From positions 248,001-312,000 of the forward strand of contig JAEPOM010000001.1 of the NCBI GenBank assembly GCA_017642885.1: a stretch of DNA of 64,000 bases. Direction: 5' to 3'. Every line of letters begins with the position of its first letter. Within the stretch, counting starts at the first letter, position 1. Below, piece after piece: positions 1-9,166 of the stretch. Origin of the DNA: Henriciella sp. Its GTDB lineage: Bacteria; Pseudomonadota; Alphaproteobacteria; Caulobacterales; Hyphomonadaceae. The notes beneath the pieces were generated by a model. It did no database searches. It saw only the letters and a list, made by a program, of their open reading frames with translations, and was not told where the DNA came from. Both the position numbers and the translations under genes were made by a program.

Positions 1-107
1 CCCTGCAACCGCGCGGTGAGAATCTGAAAGATCAGGACATTGAAGCGATCTCGCAGAAAATCATCGCCGCCGTCGCCAAATCCGCAGGCGGTGTGCTACG
101 GGGATAG
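1..107 (+). CDS. pheT: Phenylalanine-tRNA ligase beta subunit, C-terminal end (partial)
   Basis: The window opens inside a reading frame that ends with TAG at 105-107. Its last 34 residues contain LKDQDIEAISQKIIAAVAK and a glycine-rich end, which resembles the final helix of the ferredoxin-like anticodon-binding (FDX-ACB) domain closing bacterial PheT. PheT is the large subunit of the heterotetrameric enzyme that charges tRNA-Phe in the cytoplasm. Only this tail is present, so the call rests on a short match and on the usual wording of that C-terminus; the rest of the gene and pheS would lie outside the window to the left. Confidence 0.7.
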   Translation, partial: LQPRGENLKDQDIEAISQKIIAAVAKSAGGVLRG

Positions 108-131
108 TCCGCTCAAGGGGGAAAGGTTGGA

Positions 132-1028
132 ATGACAACGCATCACGTCGTCACCCGGATCGGCCTGCGCCATAGGCTCTACGGCCAGCTTGAACCCGAT
201 GCCACTGGCAAATCGGGCCTTTCAGCGCTGAACTTTCTGATTATCGGCTTGGTGCTGCTGAGCTTTTTGGCGCTGGCACTTGAGACAGAAGAAACGATCG
301 GCCCGATATGGCGGGTCGCCATTGATTACGTGAACCTGGCGATCGTTTCGATTTTTGCGATTGAGTACCTCGCCCGCCTATGGGTGGCTGGAGAAGATCC
401 GAAATATCGAGGGATCGGCGGTCGGCTAAAATACATGATGACTGGCTATGCCATCGCCGATTTGATCGCGTTCTTGCCCGAACTGCTCTGGATCCTGCTG
501 ACGCCCGCCGGCGTTGGCGACGAGGTTTTGATCATTCTTCGGGCGCTGCGATTGGCAAGGCTGATCAAGCTGGCGCGGTTCGTCCCCGCCTTCGACGTGC
601 TTGGCGCGACTGTGGAGCGCGCCGGGACGCAGCTTCTGACAACGCTCGCGATGGCTCTGGCGCTCGTCTATGTTTCCGCGGTCGCCCTCTACTTCCTTGA
701 AGGGGTGGGCGCGAATGCCAGGGAAGAGTTCGCATCTATACCGCGGGCTCTTTGGTGGGCCATGGCGACGCTGACAACTGTTGGCTATGGCGATGTCTAT
801 CCTGTTACGGCGCTGGGCAAGATGTTCGCGTCCGTCATCGCACTCGCCGGGATTGGCGTGGTTGCCCTGCCCGCGGGTGTCTTCGCAAGCGCGTTTTCAG
901 ATGAGCTCCGTGAGCGTGAGATCCGCAAACTGAAAGAGCGCGTGGAAGAAGTTGAATCGGAAAACGATGAGCTGGAAGCCGAACTGGAAGAAGAGCTCGA
1001 ACAAGAAATTGAGAAGTTTCAAGACTAG
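132..1028 (+). CDS. Voltage-gated potassium channel (Kv/KvAP-like, six-helix)
   Basis: This 298-residue inner-membrane protein has the layout of a single-subunit voltage-gated K+ channel. Hydrophobic helices start near residue 35. An S4-like helix carries regularly spaced arginines (LRALRLARLIKLARF, about residues 136-150). The selectivity filter TTVGYGD occupies residues 215-221 between the last two helices. The final 40 residues are almost entirely charged and Glu-rich (EVESENDELEAELEEELEQ), which should form a cytoplasmic coiled coil that holds the tetramer together. It starts 24 bases after the pheT stop on the same strand, with a GGGGGAAAGG ribosome-binding stretch upstream. Its physiological role cannot be read from the sequence. 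Confidence 0.9.
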   Translation: MTTHHVVTRIGLRHRLYGQLEPDATGKSGLSALNFLIIGLVLLSFLALALETEETIGPIWRVAIDYVNLAIVSIFAIEYLARLWVAGEDPKYRGIGGRLKYMMTGYAIADLIAFLPELLWILLTPAGVGDEVLIILRALRLARLIKLARFVPAFDVLGATVERAGTQLLTTLAMALALVYVSAVALYFLEGVGANAREEFASIPRALWWAMATLTTVGYGDVYPVTALGKMFASVIALAGIGVVALPAGVFASAFSDELREREIRKLKERVEEVESENDELEAELEEELEQEIEKFQD

Positions 1029-1048
1029 GGTCTGAACGTCTCCAACGC

Positions 1049-2902
1049 TTAAGACACCATTTTCAGACTGGGCGGTTCGTCCTGCACCAGGCGCGGTTTG
1101 CCGAGCCAGTATCCCTGGATCGTATCCGCGCCGAGCAAAGCAATGCGACGCGCCGCCTGCTCGGTTTCGATCCCTTCGACGCAGGACTCAAGTCCGAGCT
1201 GCTTCGCCAAACGAATGGCGGCGAGCAGAATGCTTTTACTCTGAGTGCTCTTGTCAGACTTCTGGACGAAGCTTTGATCGATTTTCAGTTTGTCGAGCGG
1301 CAGCGTATCCAGCATAGAAAGCGATGAATAGCCGGTGCCAAAATCGTCCAGCGCGATAGCGAAACCCAGCTCGCGCGCCTGACGGAGGATCGCGACGTTG
1401 CGATCAACGTTTCGGAACGCTACCTCTTCCGTGATCTCTATCGTGATCGCATGCGGGCGGACGTCGTGACGCTCGAGAATACGAAGCAGCGATTCCAGGA
1501 AATCCGAAGCTACAAGCTGCGCTGGCGAAACATTGATGGCCAGCTTTTGGTCGGTCAGGTTCAGCTTGGTAAGGGCTTCATCCAGCGTGACCCAGAGGAT
1601 CTCGTTTAGCAGGCCCAGCTTTTCAGCGATCGGGATAAAGTCTTTTGGACTCGGGTCGCGTTCAAATCCGCTATTGGTCCAGCGTGTCAGCAATTCATAA
1701 GCGACAACATCCAGCGAGTGAGCGTTGGCAATCGGTTGGACGGCGGCGCGGATTTGGCCATTCTTGATGGCGGATTTCAGTTCCATTTCGAGCGTTGAGC
1801 TGGCGATCGCGTCATTGTCGACAAGCGGATTGAACTTCGCCCAGTGCGTATTGGCGCTTTTTGCCCGCCGCATTGCCGTGTCGGCGGCTCTTAGAAGACC
1901 AGAAAGGGATTGCTCGACGGTCTGACCATGCGCATAGCCGATCGAGGCGCCAATTGGGATTACGCCCGACTCCCAACGCATGTCCTGCGTGATCTGGGCG
2001 TGCAGCGTTTCAATATGCGTTGCCATCGTCTCTTCGCAGGCTTCTGCATCGAACAACACAGCAAATTCGTCACCACCAAGCCGTGCGCTTAGCTCGACAT
2101 GCGGGACATCACCGATGCGTTGGGCAACTTTGCAAAGCACCTCGTCTCCGACCGCGTGCCCGTATTGGTCGTTCAGCGGTTTGAAGTGATTGAGATCGAT
2201 GAACACGATGCAGATTTCTGACCGGGTCGGCCACAGAGCGCGGAGTTTTTCCATAAACGCCCGGCGATTCATCAAGCCGGTCAGAACATCGGTCGCGGCG
2301 AGCTTCTCAGTTTCGGTCACCAGCGCAAACAGATTCTGATCCGCACGTTGACGCGAAAACGCGACAGCAGCAAAAAGGCAGATCGAAAAGCCCGAGAGCG
2401 ATGCGACGACTAGGCTGAACGCAAGCAGTTCGCTCGGCGTCCACGCCGCATTGAAGTTCTGACTGGCGAAAAACCAAGTATAGAAGAACACACATACGAA
2501 TTGAGCGGGCGCAAGCATCAGCAGACGCTTGATGTCCAACGCCATGATGAAGAGGAGCGGCACAATCAGAATGACAGGAAGGTCGAATGCCCGGGTATTA
2601 CCCATCATCCCGTCGCCGAAATTCCTGACCCAAAACAGGGCGAACATGGCTATACAACCATTGAAGAAAATCGATCGAACGTGAAAGTTTCGCTGCGCGC
2701 TAAGCGTTATTCCGCCCAAAAGCACTGCGTAGGCCGGAATTACAACCCGGACCAGCCAGGTGTCTTTACCGCTCGCATGGTAGAGCATGTAGAGAAAGGC
2801 CGCGAAGCAGAGGCCCAGAATACCCACCCAGTATGCGTGCATGCGCGTCCGCTCTGACATGTCGAGCTTTGTTGTTTTCAGGTGTGATGATCCCGCAGAC
2901 AT
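1049..2902 (-). CDS. Membrane-anchored diguanylate cyclase/phosphodiesterase (GGDEF-EAL)
   Basis: This 617-residue protein should make and/or degrade cyclic di-GMP. The first 190 residues hold about six hydrophobic helices forming an integral-membrane sensor domain. A GGDEF domain follows with an intact GGDEF at residues 276-280; there is no RxxD inhibitory site at the usual five-residue distance, so product inhibition is probably absent. The EAL domain starts near residue 370 with the motif as ELL (E403) and keeps DDFGTGYSS, LKIDQSFV and CVEGIE, so the metal and catalytic residues look complete. It converges with the K+ channel gene, 20 bases away. Which activity dominates cannot be told from sequence. 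Confidence 0.93.
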   Translation of the reverse strand: MSAGSSHLKTTKLDMSERTRMHAYWVGILGLCFAAFLYMLYHASGKDTWLVRVVIPAYAVLLGGITLSAQRNFHVRSIFFNGCIAMFALFWVRNFGDGMMGNTRAFDLPVILIVPLLFIMALDIKRLLMLAPAQFVCVFFYTWFFASQNFNAAWTPSELLAFSLVVASLSGFSICLFAAVAFSRQRADQNLFALVTETEKLAATDVLTGLMNRRAFMEKLRALWPTRSEICIVFIDLNHFKPLNDQYGHAVGDEVLCKVAQRIGDVPHVELSARLGGDEFAVLFDAEACEETMATHIETLHAQITQDMRWESGVIPIGASIGYAHGQTVEQSLSGLLRAADTAMRRAKSANTHWAKFNPLVDNDAIASSTLEMELKSAIKNGQIRAAVQPIANAHSLDVVAYELLTRWTNSGFERDPSPKDFIPIAEKLGLLNEILWVTLDEALTKLNLTDQKLAINVSPAQLVASDFLESLLRILERHDVRPHAITIEITEEVAFRNVDRNVAILRQARELGFAIALDDFGTGYSSLSMLDTLPLDKLKIDQSFVQKSDKSTQSKSILLAAIRLAKQLGLESCVEGIETEQAARRIALLGADTIQGYWLGKPRLVQDEPPSLKMVS

Positions 2903-3014
2903 ATCGAAACGCTAGCAGGTTTGGATAAAAATCTACTTCCGGTCGAGTATTCAAATATTCTCGACTAAGTAGTATTTCATTATTGTTTTAGAACGCTTTA
3001 TTCTGAACGGTGCG

Positions 3015-4187
3015 CTAGTCGCTTGCGGGCGTATCCAGTTGCAGCCAGTCCTTGGCCTCCAGCCCATAGATCATGTCCATGACTTCAAACTGGATTCCGA
3101 CCGGCTTGCGCGAATTGGAGTTCCAGAGCGCCACCACTCCTGCGTTTCGTTCAGGATCGAAGAGGATCATTGAACGGTACCCATCAACGGCGCCGCGATG
3201 CCCGACGACGCGGTAGCCTGGCTTCCCGTATTTGTAGACACGCCATCCGAGCGCGTACCGCGCGTCGCGGAGGTGGCCACCATAACGTCGGCTCATGCTG
3301 GATTGTTCGCGTCTTGTGTAGACGCGGGGGGTGTGGAGCTCTGTCAATGTGTCCGGGGATAAGATTTCGGGCTCGAGCCCCATCTGCGCGCGCGCAAATT
3401 GGGCGAGGTCGCGGATGGAGCCATTGACGCCGCCAGCAGCCGGAACGCGGTAATAGGACCGGTTCACGATGCGTTTCACGGGCCGTGGATCTGCACGGCG
3501 CTTACGGTGCGGCTCAGCCCAGGAATAGGAGTTCAGCAAAGCCTCTAGGCCATAACTCGCATCCTGCATGTTGAGCGGTTGAAACAGCTCAAGCCGAACG
3601 ACTTCCTCAAAATCAATGCCGCGAACCGAGGCGACGATTTCTGAAATCGCGTCGAACGCAACGTTCTGATAGGTGTGGCACTCGCCGACGCTGCAGGTTC
3701 GTTTCAACTTGCCGAGCGCCTTGCGGATCTGCGCCGGATCGCCGCCATCTTCGAGGCGCGTATCGTACGCGTTCGGCACGATTCCGATCTGGTGCGAGAG
3801 CAGGTCATCCAGCGTGCCGACCTTCTCACCGCCTAGCGGAAGCCTGAGAGAGGTCTTGAACTTGGAAATCGTGTCTGAGAAAGTTAGCTGGCCATCCGCC
3901 ACCATTTTACCAACTGCCGTTGACGCAACACCTTTCGACAGGGACGCCCAGCGAAAGACTGTATGATCGTTGACCGCATCTCCTCCGAGTTTGGTGACGC
4001 CATAACCCTCAGCAAAAGTGATTTCGCCGTCTTCGATCACTGCGACGGCGAGACCAACAATTTCTGGATCAGAGGCGAGACGGGTCAGACGCTCATCAAG
4101 AACGTCAAAATCCACCGGGTCTGAAACGGCGTTTCCGACCAGTAACATGGTTGCGAGTGCAAGACCGATGAGGCGAAATGCGAACAT
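3015..4187 (-). CDS. Beta-lactamase-fold serine hydrolase (class C/esterase type), exported
   Basis: This 390-residue protein starts with a signal peptide (hydrophobic residues 5-20) and should be periplasmic. It has the active-site signatures of the class C beta-lactamase/D-aminopeptidase/esterase superfamily: SLSK at residues 82-85, the YxN element as YQN at 173-175, and HRG near the C-terminus in place of KTG. The HRG variant is common in esterases and peptidases of this fold, so beta-lactam hydrolysis should not be assumed. It lies 9 bases downstream of the D-alanyl-D-alanine carboxypeptidase gene on the same strand, which suggests co-transcription and a role in cell-wall peptide turnover. 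The substrate is unknown. Confidence 0.85.
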   Translation of the reverse strand: MFAFRLIGLALATMLLVGNAVSDPVDFDVLDERLTRLASDPEIVGLAVAVIEDGEITFAEGYGVTKLGGDAVNDHTVFRWASLSKGVASTAVGKMVADGQLTFSDTISKFKTSLRLPLGGEKVGTLDDLLSHQIGIVPNAYDTRLEDGGDPAQIRKALGKLKRTCSVGECHTYQNVAFDAISEIVASVRGIDFEEVVRLELFQPLNMQDASYGLEALLNSYSWAEPHRKRRADPRPVKRIVNRSYYRVPAAGGVNGSIRDLAQFARAQMGLEPEILSPDTLTELHTPRVYTRREQSSMSRRYGGHLRDARYALGWRVYKYGKPGYRVVGHRGAVDGYRSMILFDPERNAGVVALWNSNSRKPVGIQFEVMDMIYGLEAKDWLQLDTPASD

Positions 4188-4196
4188 GACTGCCCC

Positions 4197-5171
4197 CTAT
4201 TCTGGCTTCGAGCCTTCATCCCCTTCGGCAACGACCGCACTCGCGCCAAAAATACGGCCATTAAGAACAGGCATTGCAGCAGCGTTTGGATCGATTGGCG
4301 GTTGGATGTCGCTAAACGTCATGCGCATCCGCAATTCGGGCGCTTCATCACCCTGCTCGAAACTTTTATACGCAGCCTCGATCAGATCCGAAACGTGTTG
4401 GTCTCGCGACCGAGCCGTCGATCCGCCGAACATAATCGCAACGACACGGCGACCGCGGCGTTTTGCGCTGGCCATAAGGTTGAACCCCGATGCGCGCGTG
4501 TAGCCGGTCTTGATCCCGTCCACACCAGAGACTTTGCCGATCAGTTTGTTGTGGTTGCGATAATTGGCACGGCCCCAGCTGAACTTGGTATTGGCGAAAT
4601 AGCCATAATAGTCAGCGTGATCTTGCAATAGCCGTTCTGCTAGTACCGACATGTCGCGCGCCGTAGAAAGCTGCTGTGAGTTGGGCAGGCCAGACGCGTT
4701 CTTGAACGTCGTGCTCTCCATGCCCATCGCCTCGGCTTTGGCCGTCATGAGGGTCGCGAAGCGTTGCTCCGTTCCGCCGAGACGCTCGGCAACGACCACA
4801 GCCACGTCATTCGCAGACTTGGTGATCAGTGCATTGATCGCATCCTTGGTCGTGATGGTTGAGCCGGCGCGTAGACGCAGAGAAGATGGCGGCTGGCTCG
4901 CCGCCGCGCGCGAAACAGGCAACTGCTCATAGAGTTTAACCTCGCCGCTCTTCATCGCGTCGAACAGCATATACAGCGTCATCGCTTTGGTCAGCGACGC
5001 TGGGTATCTAGGAGCATCCGCATGCCGCGCGTGCAGCACCTGGTCGGTTTCGAGATCAATCACAATGGAGGCGTATTTCTCTGCAGATGCGGTCGATTGA
5101 GCCCCAAGTGCCAGAAGGGTTCCGGCTACCAGAGCGGACTTGATCGAAATCGCAGAAAAACCAACGGCCAT
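4197..5171 (-). CDS. D-alanyl-D-alanine carboxypeptidase (PBP5/6-like, S11 family)
   Basis: This periplasmic 324-residue serine peptidase removes the terminal D-alanine of peptidoglycan pentapeptides. A signal peptide ends near ASA (residues 28-30). The three penicillin-binding motifs are all present: SLTK at 59-62, SAN at 119-121 and KTG at 221-223. The catalytic domain matches DacA/DacC, but the protein is shorter than E. coli PBP5 (about 400) because only a short C-terminal extension follows and no clear amphipathic membrane anchor is seen. It is the first gene of a two-gene unit with the serine hydrolase that follows. Confidence 0.92.
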   Translation of the reverse strand: MAVGFSAISIKSALVAGTLLALGAQSTASAEKYASIVIDLETDQVLHARHADAPRYPASLTKAMTLYMLFDAMKSGEVKLYEQLPVSRAAASQPPSSLRLRAGSTITTKDAINALITKSANDVAVVVAERLGGTEQRFATLMTAKAEAMGMESTTFKNASGLPNSQQLSTARDMSVLAERLLQDHADYYGYFANTKFSWGRANYRNHNKLIGKVSGVDGIKTGYTRASGFNLMASAKRRGRRVVAIMFGGSTARSRDQHVSDLIEAAYKSFEQGDEAPELRMRMTFSDIQPPIDPNAAAMPVLNGRIFGASAVVAEGDEGSKPE

Positions 5172-5304
5172 GCACGGGTCTCCATTAGAGCATTCCCCGG
5201 CATCCCGAGAAAACAGTAGGATCGATTCATAAGGTTAGCTAGAGGTAAATGCACATGGCATTTCTGTTAGGATTTGTGCCCGTTTCGTTACCTCAACCTT
5301 AATT

Positions 5305-5319
5305 TTGTGCACTGCACAA
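5305..5319. promoter_or_regulatory. Palindrome upstream of phasin gene, candidate operator
   Basis: TTGTGCACTGCACAA is a perfect inverted repeat around one central C, located 63 bases before the phasin start; a second partly symmetric TTGCAATTGCGA lies 9 bases further on. Phasin genes of alphaproteobacteria are commonly repressed by PhaR, which recognises TGC/GCA-rich sites, so a PhaR operator is a reasonable inference, but the sequence alone does not name the regulator. Confidence 0.45.
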
Positions 5320-5381
5320 TTTTTTGTTGCAATTGCGAGATGTCATCGTATATTCCGTTGGGTAAACAAGGATTTTGGATT

Positions 5382-5798
5382 ATGACCGCCACCCCTTCTT
5401 CTCCTTTCGCTTTCCCATTTCGTGCGTTCGATACGGACGCGTTTGCGAACTTCTTTCCCAATCAAGATTCGATGGGCACGCTCGCGCGCGGCGCAATGGA
5501 AGCCTCAACCGCCAGCACGCGTGCTTCGGTCAAAGGCATGCAGGATGTCGGACAAACAATGATGGACCACCTCAAGCAGCAGATGGCGCTATCGGTTGAA
5601 ACCGGTAAGAAGCTGTCTGAAGCAGGTACCCTGTCGGAAGCAATGACCGTACAGACGGGCTTTGTGAAATCCGCGTTCGAGAACAACCTCAAGGGCTTCA
5701 ACGAGCTTTCTGAAGTGTATGCAGACACAATGCGTGAGGCGTTTGCACCGCTGGCCAAGCAGGCCAAGAAAACCGCAAAGAGCGCAGCTAGCGCCTAA
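5382..5798 (+). CDS. Phasin family protein
   Basis: The 138-residue product resembles phasins, which coat polyhydroxyalkanoate granules. After a Pro/Phe-rich N-terminus (about 25 residues, PFAFPFRAFDTDAFANFF) it is almost wholly amphipathic helix, with MQDVGQTMMDHLKQQM and a lysine/alanine-rich tail (KKTAKSAASA) typical of the family. The ATG at 5382 follows an AAGGA box at good spacing; an upstream in-frame ATG at 5274 would add a low-quality, cysteine-rich extension across the palindrome and is rejected. A hairpin terminator follows. The protein implies that the host stores PHA, although no PHA synthase is in the window. Confidence 0.85.
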   Translation: MTATPSSPFAFPFRAFDTDAFANFFPNQDSMGTLARGAMEASTASTRASVKGMQDVGQTMMDHLKQQMALSVETGKKLSEAGTLSEAMTVQTGFVKSAFENNLKGFNELSEVYADTMREAFAPLAKQAKKTAKSAASA

Positions 5799-5837
5799 GC
5801 GTTATGTAAACGCCGCGTTCAGACGCAGTCACGATAG

Positions 5838-5869
5838 AGCCGGGCATGAAAGCCTGGCTGTTTCAGTTT
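5838..5869 (+). terminator. Possible rho-independent terminator after phasin
   Basis: AGCCGGGC and GCCTGGCT can pair around a six-base ATGAAA loop (one G-T pair), followed by GTTTCAGTTT. The stem is 8 bp and the T-run is interrupted, so it is a moderate candidate. Confidence 0.5.
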
Positions 5870-5913
5870 AAACACCTGACAAACCCATCGACTTCCGGCA
5901 AGTTCGACGGACC

Positions 5914-6309
5914 ATGTCTGATTTTATTTCCTTCAAGTCGCTAAAACGCCCACCCAAGCCCAATACGTGCTTGGTCGCGCCCGAGAATTTTTGCCTGGCT
6001 GCCGAACCGGATTTTGCGCCGCCTGTTGTGCCGTTAACGGGACGCGGTCTCTATTCGCGCCTCAGTGAAGTCATCGCGTCTGAACGCAGTTGGGGAAAAC
6101 TCGAAGCAGACCCGGAACAGTTGCGGATCAAGTTCGTCGCGACGACTGGGCTGATGCGCATCAAAGACGATGTCGATATTGAAGTGATCCCGCTCGAAGA
6201 TGGCAAAGCAACCTTCGCAATCTATTCCCGCTCTCGGCTCGGGTATTCCGACCTCGGCGCCAATCGCAAACGCGTGAGCGATTTAATTCGACGCGTGACC
6301 ACAAATTGA
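5914..6309 (+). CDS. DUF1499 family protein
   Basis: This 131-residue protein of unknown function belongs to DUF1499. Signs are the N-terminal PNTCLVAP segment (residues 16-23), the SRLSEVIASERSW region and the family's closing motif IYSRSRLGYSDLGANRKRV (residues 103-121), where the paired arginines and tyrosines are strongly conserved. There is no signal peptide or membrane helix. Family members occur widely in proteobacteria and plants and have no established activity. It lies between phasin and clpS on the same strand, with 75 bases to the latter. Confidence 0.85.
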   Translation: MSDFISFKSLKRPPKPNTCLVAPENFCLAAEPDFAPPVVPLTGRGLYSRLSEVIASERSWGKLEADPEQLRIKFVATTGLMRIKDDVDIEVIPLEDGKATFAIYSRSRLGYSDLGANRKRVSDLIRRVTTN

Positions 6310-6384
6310 TCAATTTCTAGCTTGATCCTACGGCAACACAGCGTCAGTCTACACTTTCGGAAAGGAACGCTTATCTTCTAGGCC

Positions 6385-6762
6385 ATGTCTATCAGAATCG
6401 ACCGCATAACGCTCTCAGACCCAGAAGGGCCGAACGATCCAATGAACCCGGATGGCGGCGATGACGCTGGTCTTGGAATTGCCACCAAGACGCGCGTTCG
6501 CACCAAGAAACCGAGCATGTATCGGGTTCTGATCCTGAATGACGATTACACGCCGATGGAGTTTGTCGTGCTGATCCTTGAGCGCTTTTTCAGCAAGAGC
6601 CGGGAACAGGCGACTCGGATTATGCTGCACGTTCATCAAAAGGGCGTCGGTGTCTGCGGCGTCTATACGTACGAAGTTGCGGAGACCAAAGTTGCGCAGG
6701 TCATGGATATGGCCCGGCGCAATGAGCACCCCCTGCAGTGCACAATGGAAAAAGAGGACTAG
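6385..6762 (+). CDS. clpS: ATP-dependent Clp protease adaptor ClpS
   Basis: ClpS delivers N-degron substrates to ClpAP. The 125-residue product has the usual variable, acidic N-terminal tail, then the compact core: [20 protein letters not shown] (residues about 49-68, containing the N-degron pocket residues N, D and M), the HVHQKG motif around residues 88-93 and YTYEVAETK near 100. It is 9 bases upstream of clpA and the pair forms the standard alphaproteobacterial clpSA operon. The tail before the core is longer than in E. coli ClpS (106 residues). Confidence 0.97.
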   Translation: MSIRIDRITLSDPEGPNDPMNPDGGDDAGLGIATKTRVRTKKPSMYRVLILNDDYTPMEFVVLILERFFSKSREQATRIMLHVHQKGVGVCGVYTYEVAETKVAQVMDMARRNEHPLQCTMEKED

Positions 6763-6771
6763 GAGAAACAT

Positions 6772-9090
6772 ATGCCGAGCTTAACCCCTAGCCTCGAAAA
6801 CGCCCTCGAACGCGCCCTCACCGCAGCGGGCGAGCGCCAGCACGAATACGCGACTCTTGAGCACCTCCTCCTGGCGCTGACGGAGGATGAAGACGCAATT
6901 GAGGTGATGAGCGCCTGCAAAGTTGACATCGCGTCTCTGAAACAAGCCCTCGAACAATATATCGACGAAGACCTCTCCAGCCTGATAACTGACAACCCGT
7001 CAGGCCGGGTGCAGCCGACGGCGGCTTTCCAGCGGGTCGTACAACGCGCCGTTCTCCATGTTGAGAGTTCCGGGCGCGATGAGGTTTCCGGTGCGAACAT
7101 TCTGATCTCGATCTTCTCGGAGCGAGAAAGCCACGCGACGTACTTCCTGCAGGAACAGGACATGACCCGCTATGACGCGGTCAACTATGTCAGCCATGGC
7201 GTTTCGAAAGTGCCGGGTCAGAACCGCCCGACCACGCCGCGGGGCGCAGAGCCAGAAGAGGCAGTTCCAAACGCACCGCAAAGCGAGGCGCTGGATGCCT
7301 ATTGCGTCAACCTGAACGAGAAAGCCAAGCAAGGCAAAATCGATCCACTGATCGGGCGTCAGCTTGAAATTGAGCGTTGCATCGAAGTGCTTTGCCGCCG
7401 GTCTAAAAACAATCCGATCCTCGTCGGTGATCCAGGCGTCGGGAAAACCGCGATTGCGGAAGGCCTCGCACGCATGATCGTCAATGGCGAAGTGCCAGAA
7501 ATTCTAGATGATGCTACGATCTGGGCGCTGGATATGGGCGCCCTGCTCGCTGGCACACGCTATCGCGGCGATTTCGAAGAACGCCTGAAAGCCGTCATGA
7601 AAGAAATTGGCGAGCAAGAAAAAGGCATTCTCTTTATCGACGAGATCCACACCATCATCGGCGCCGGGGCGACCTCTGGCGGTGCGATGGACGCATCCAA
7701 TTTGCTGAAGCCTGCGCTGCAGAATGGCGAAGTGCGGTGCATGGGCTCGACCACGTTCAAAGAGTATAAGCAGCATTTCGAAAAAGACCGGGCTCTGTCT
7801 CGCCGGTTCCGCAAGATCGATGTGGTCGAACCGAATGTCGAAGACGCAGTGAAAATCCTCACCGGCCTCAAATCGACCTTCGAGGATTTCCATGGCCTGC
7901 GTTATACCAATGACGCCATCCGGGCTGCGGTGGAGCTGTCGGCCCGCTACATGACCGATCGCAAGCTGCCCGACAAAGCGATCGATGTGATTGATGAGGC
8001 CGGCGCGACGCAGTGGCTCGTGCCCGAAAGCAAGCGTCGCAAGACAATCGGCGTGAAGGAAGTCGAAGCCATTGTGGCCAAGATTGCCCGCATCCCCCCA
8101 AAGCAGGTCACGAAAGACGATGCCCAGGCGATCAAGTCGCTCGAGGCCGATCTCAAGCGCGTGGTCTATGGCCAGGAAGCTGCGATCGACGCGTTGTCGA
8201 GTGCGATCAAACTATCGCGCGCTGGCCTGCGCGAACCGAACAAGCCGATCGGCTCTTACTTGTTCACCGGTCCGACGGGCGTCGGGAAAACCGAAGTGAC
8301 CCGCCAACTTGCCTCTATTCTGGGCGTCGAGCTTCACCGCTTCGACATGTCAGAATATATGGAGCGCCACTCGATCTCTCGCCTGATCGGTGCCCCTCCC
8401 GGCTATGTTGGATATGACGAAGGCGGCCTACTGACGGACGCCGTCATGCAGCACCCTCACTCCGTCGTCCTGCTCGACGAGATTGAGAAAGCGCACCCGG
8501 ACCTGTTCAACGTGCTCCTTCAGGTGATGGACAATGGCACGCTGACCGATGCGAATGGCCGCAAGGTCGACTTCCGCAATGTCATTCTGGTGATGACCAC
8601 AAATGCGGGCGCTTCGGACGCCGCTAAGAACTCCATCGGGTTTGGCCGCGGCCGCAAGGATGACGAACAGGAAGAGGCTCTGAAACGCCTGTTCACACCG
8701 GAATTCCGCAACCGCCTGGACGCCGTGATTACGTTTGGTGGCCTGACACCTGAAATCATCGAGCGCGTGGTCGAGAAATTTGTGCTGCAGCTTGAAGTTC
8801 AGCTGGCGGATCGAAACGTGACGATTGAACTGGCCGCGGGGGCCCGCGACTGGCTCGCCAAGCGCGGCTTTGACGCCGAGTTTGGGGCGCGACCACTGGC
8901 TCGCGTGATATCCGAATACGTGAAGAAGCCGATGGCTGAAGAGCTCCTGTTCGGAAAACTCGCCAAAGGCGGCACGGTAAAAATCGGACACGACAAGAAG
9001 AAGGACGAATTGACCTTCAAATATGTCGAGGACAAGCCGACCAAGCGCAAGCCAAAGACCCCCGGCAAAGGCAAGCCTGAGAAGGTTTAG
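6772..9090 (+). CDS. clpA: ATP-dependent Clp protease ATP-binding subunit ClpA
   Basis: ClpA is the AAA+ unfoldase that works with ClpP and the ClpS adaptor. The 772-residue protein has a double N-domain (residues 1-145), a first AAA+ module with Walker A GDPGVGKT and Walker B ILFIDEIH, and a second module with GPTGVGKT and VVLLDEIEKAHPD. It lacks the long coiled-coil middle domain of ClpB, which separates it from that family. The C-terminus is lysine-rich (KPTKRKPKTPGKGKPEKV). It is coupled to clpS with a GGAG box between them. A 41-bp intergenic hairpin lies 26 bases after the stop. Confidence 0.97.
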   Translation: MPSLTPSLENALERALTAAGERQHEYATLEHLLLALTEDEDAIEVMSACKVDIASLKQALEQYIDEDLSSLITDNPSGRVQPTAAFQRVVQRAVLHVESSGRDEVSGANILISIFSERESHATYFLQEQDMTRYDAVNYVSHGVSKVPGQNRPTTPRGAEPEEAVPNAPQSEALDAYCVNLNEKAKQGKIDPLIGRQLEIERCIEVLCRRSKNNPILVGDPGVGKTAIAEGLARMIVNGEVPEILDDATIWALDMGALLAGTRYRGDFEERLKAVMKEIGEQEKGILFIDEIHTIIGAGATSGGAMDASNLLKPALQNGEVRCMGSTTFKEYKQHFEKDRALSRRFRKIDVVEPNVEDAVKILTGLKSTFEDFHGLRYTNDAIRAAVELSARYMTDRKLPDKAIDVIDEAGATQWLVPESKRRKTIGVKEVEAIVAKIARIPPKQVTKDDAQAIKSLEADLKRVVYGQEAAIDALSSAIKLSRAGLREPNKPIGSYLFTGPTGVGKTEVTRQLASILGVELHRFDMSEYMERHSISRLIGAPPGYVGYDEGGLLTDAVMQHPHSVVLLDEIEKAHPDLFNVLLQVMDNGTLTDANGRKVDFRNVILVMTTNAGASDAAKNSIGFGRGRKDDEQEEALKRLFTPEFRNRLDAVITFGGLTPEIIERVVEKFVLQLEVQLADRNVTIELAAGARDWLAKRGFDAEFGARPLARVISEYVKKPMAEELLFGKLAKGGTVKIGHDKKKDELTFKYVEDKPTKRKPKTPGKGKPEKV

Positions 9091-9116
9091 CAGTCGAACT
9101 TAAAATCGGCCAAAAA

Positions 9117-9157
9117 GGGATCCCTCATCCTGAGCTTGTCGAAGGACGAGGGATCCC
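9117..9157. repeat. REP-like intergenic hairpin after clpA
   Basis: GGGATCCCTC and GAGGGATCCC form near-perfect arms around a core containing CCTGAGCTTGTCGAAGG. That core resembles a short dispersed intergenic repeat I recall from sphingomonad and Caulobacter-group genomes; no second intergenic copy was seen in this window. It may also end clpA transcription, though no T-run follows. Confidence 0.6.
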
Positions 9158-9166
9158 GAGCGGGCG

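Noticed and set aside
5274-5381. Earlier start for phasin
   Set aside because: It would cross the palindromic operator and add a cysteine-rich stretch not seen in phasins.
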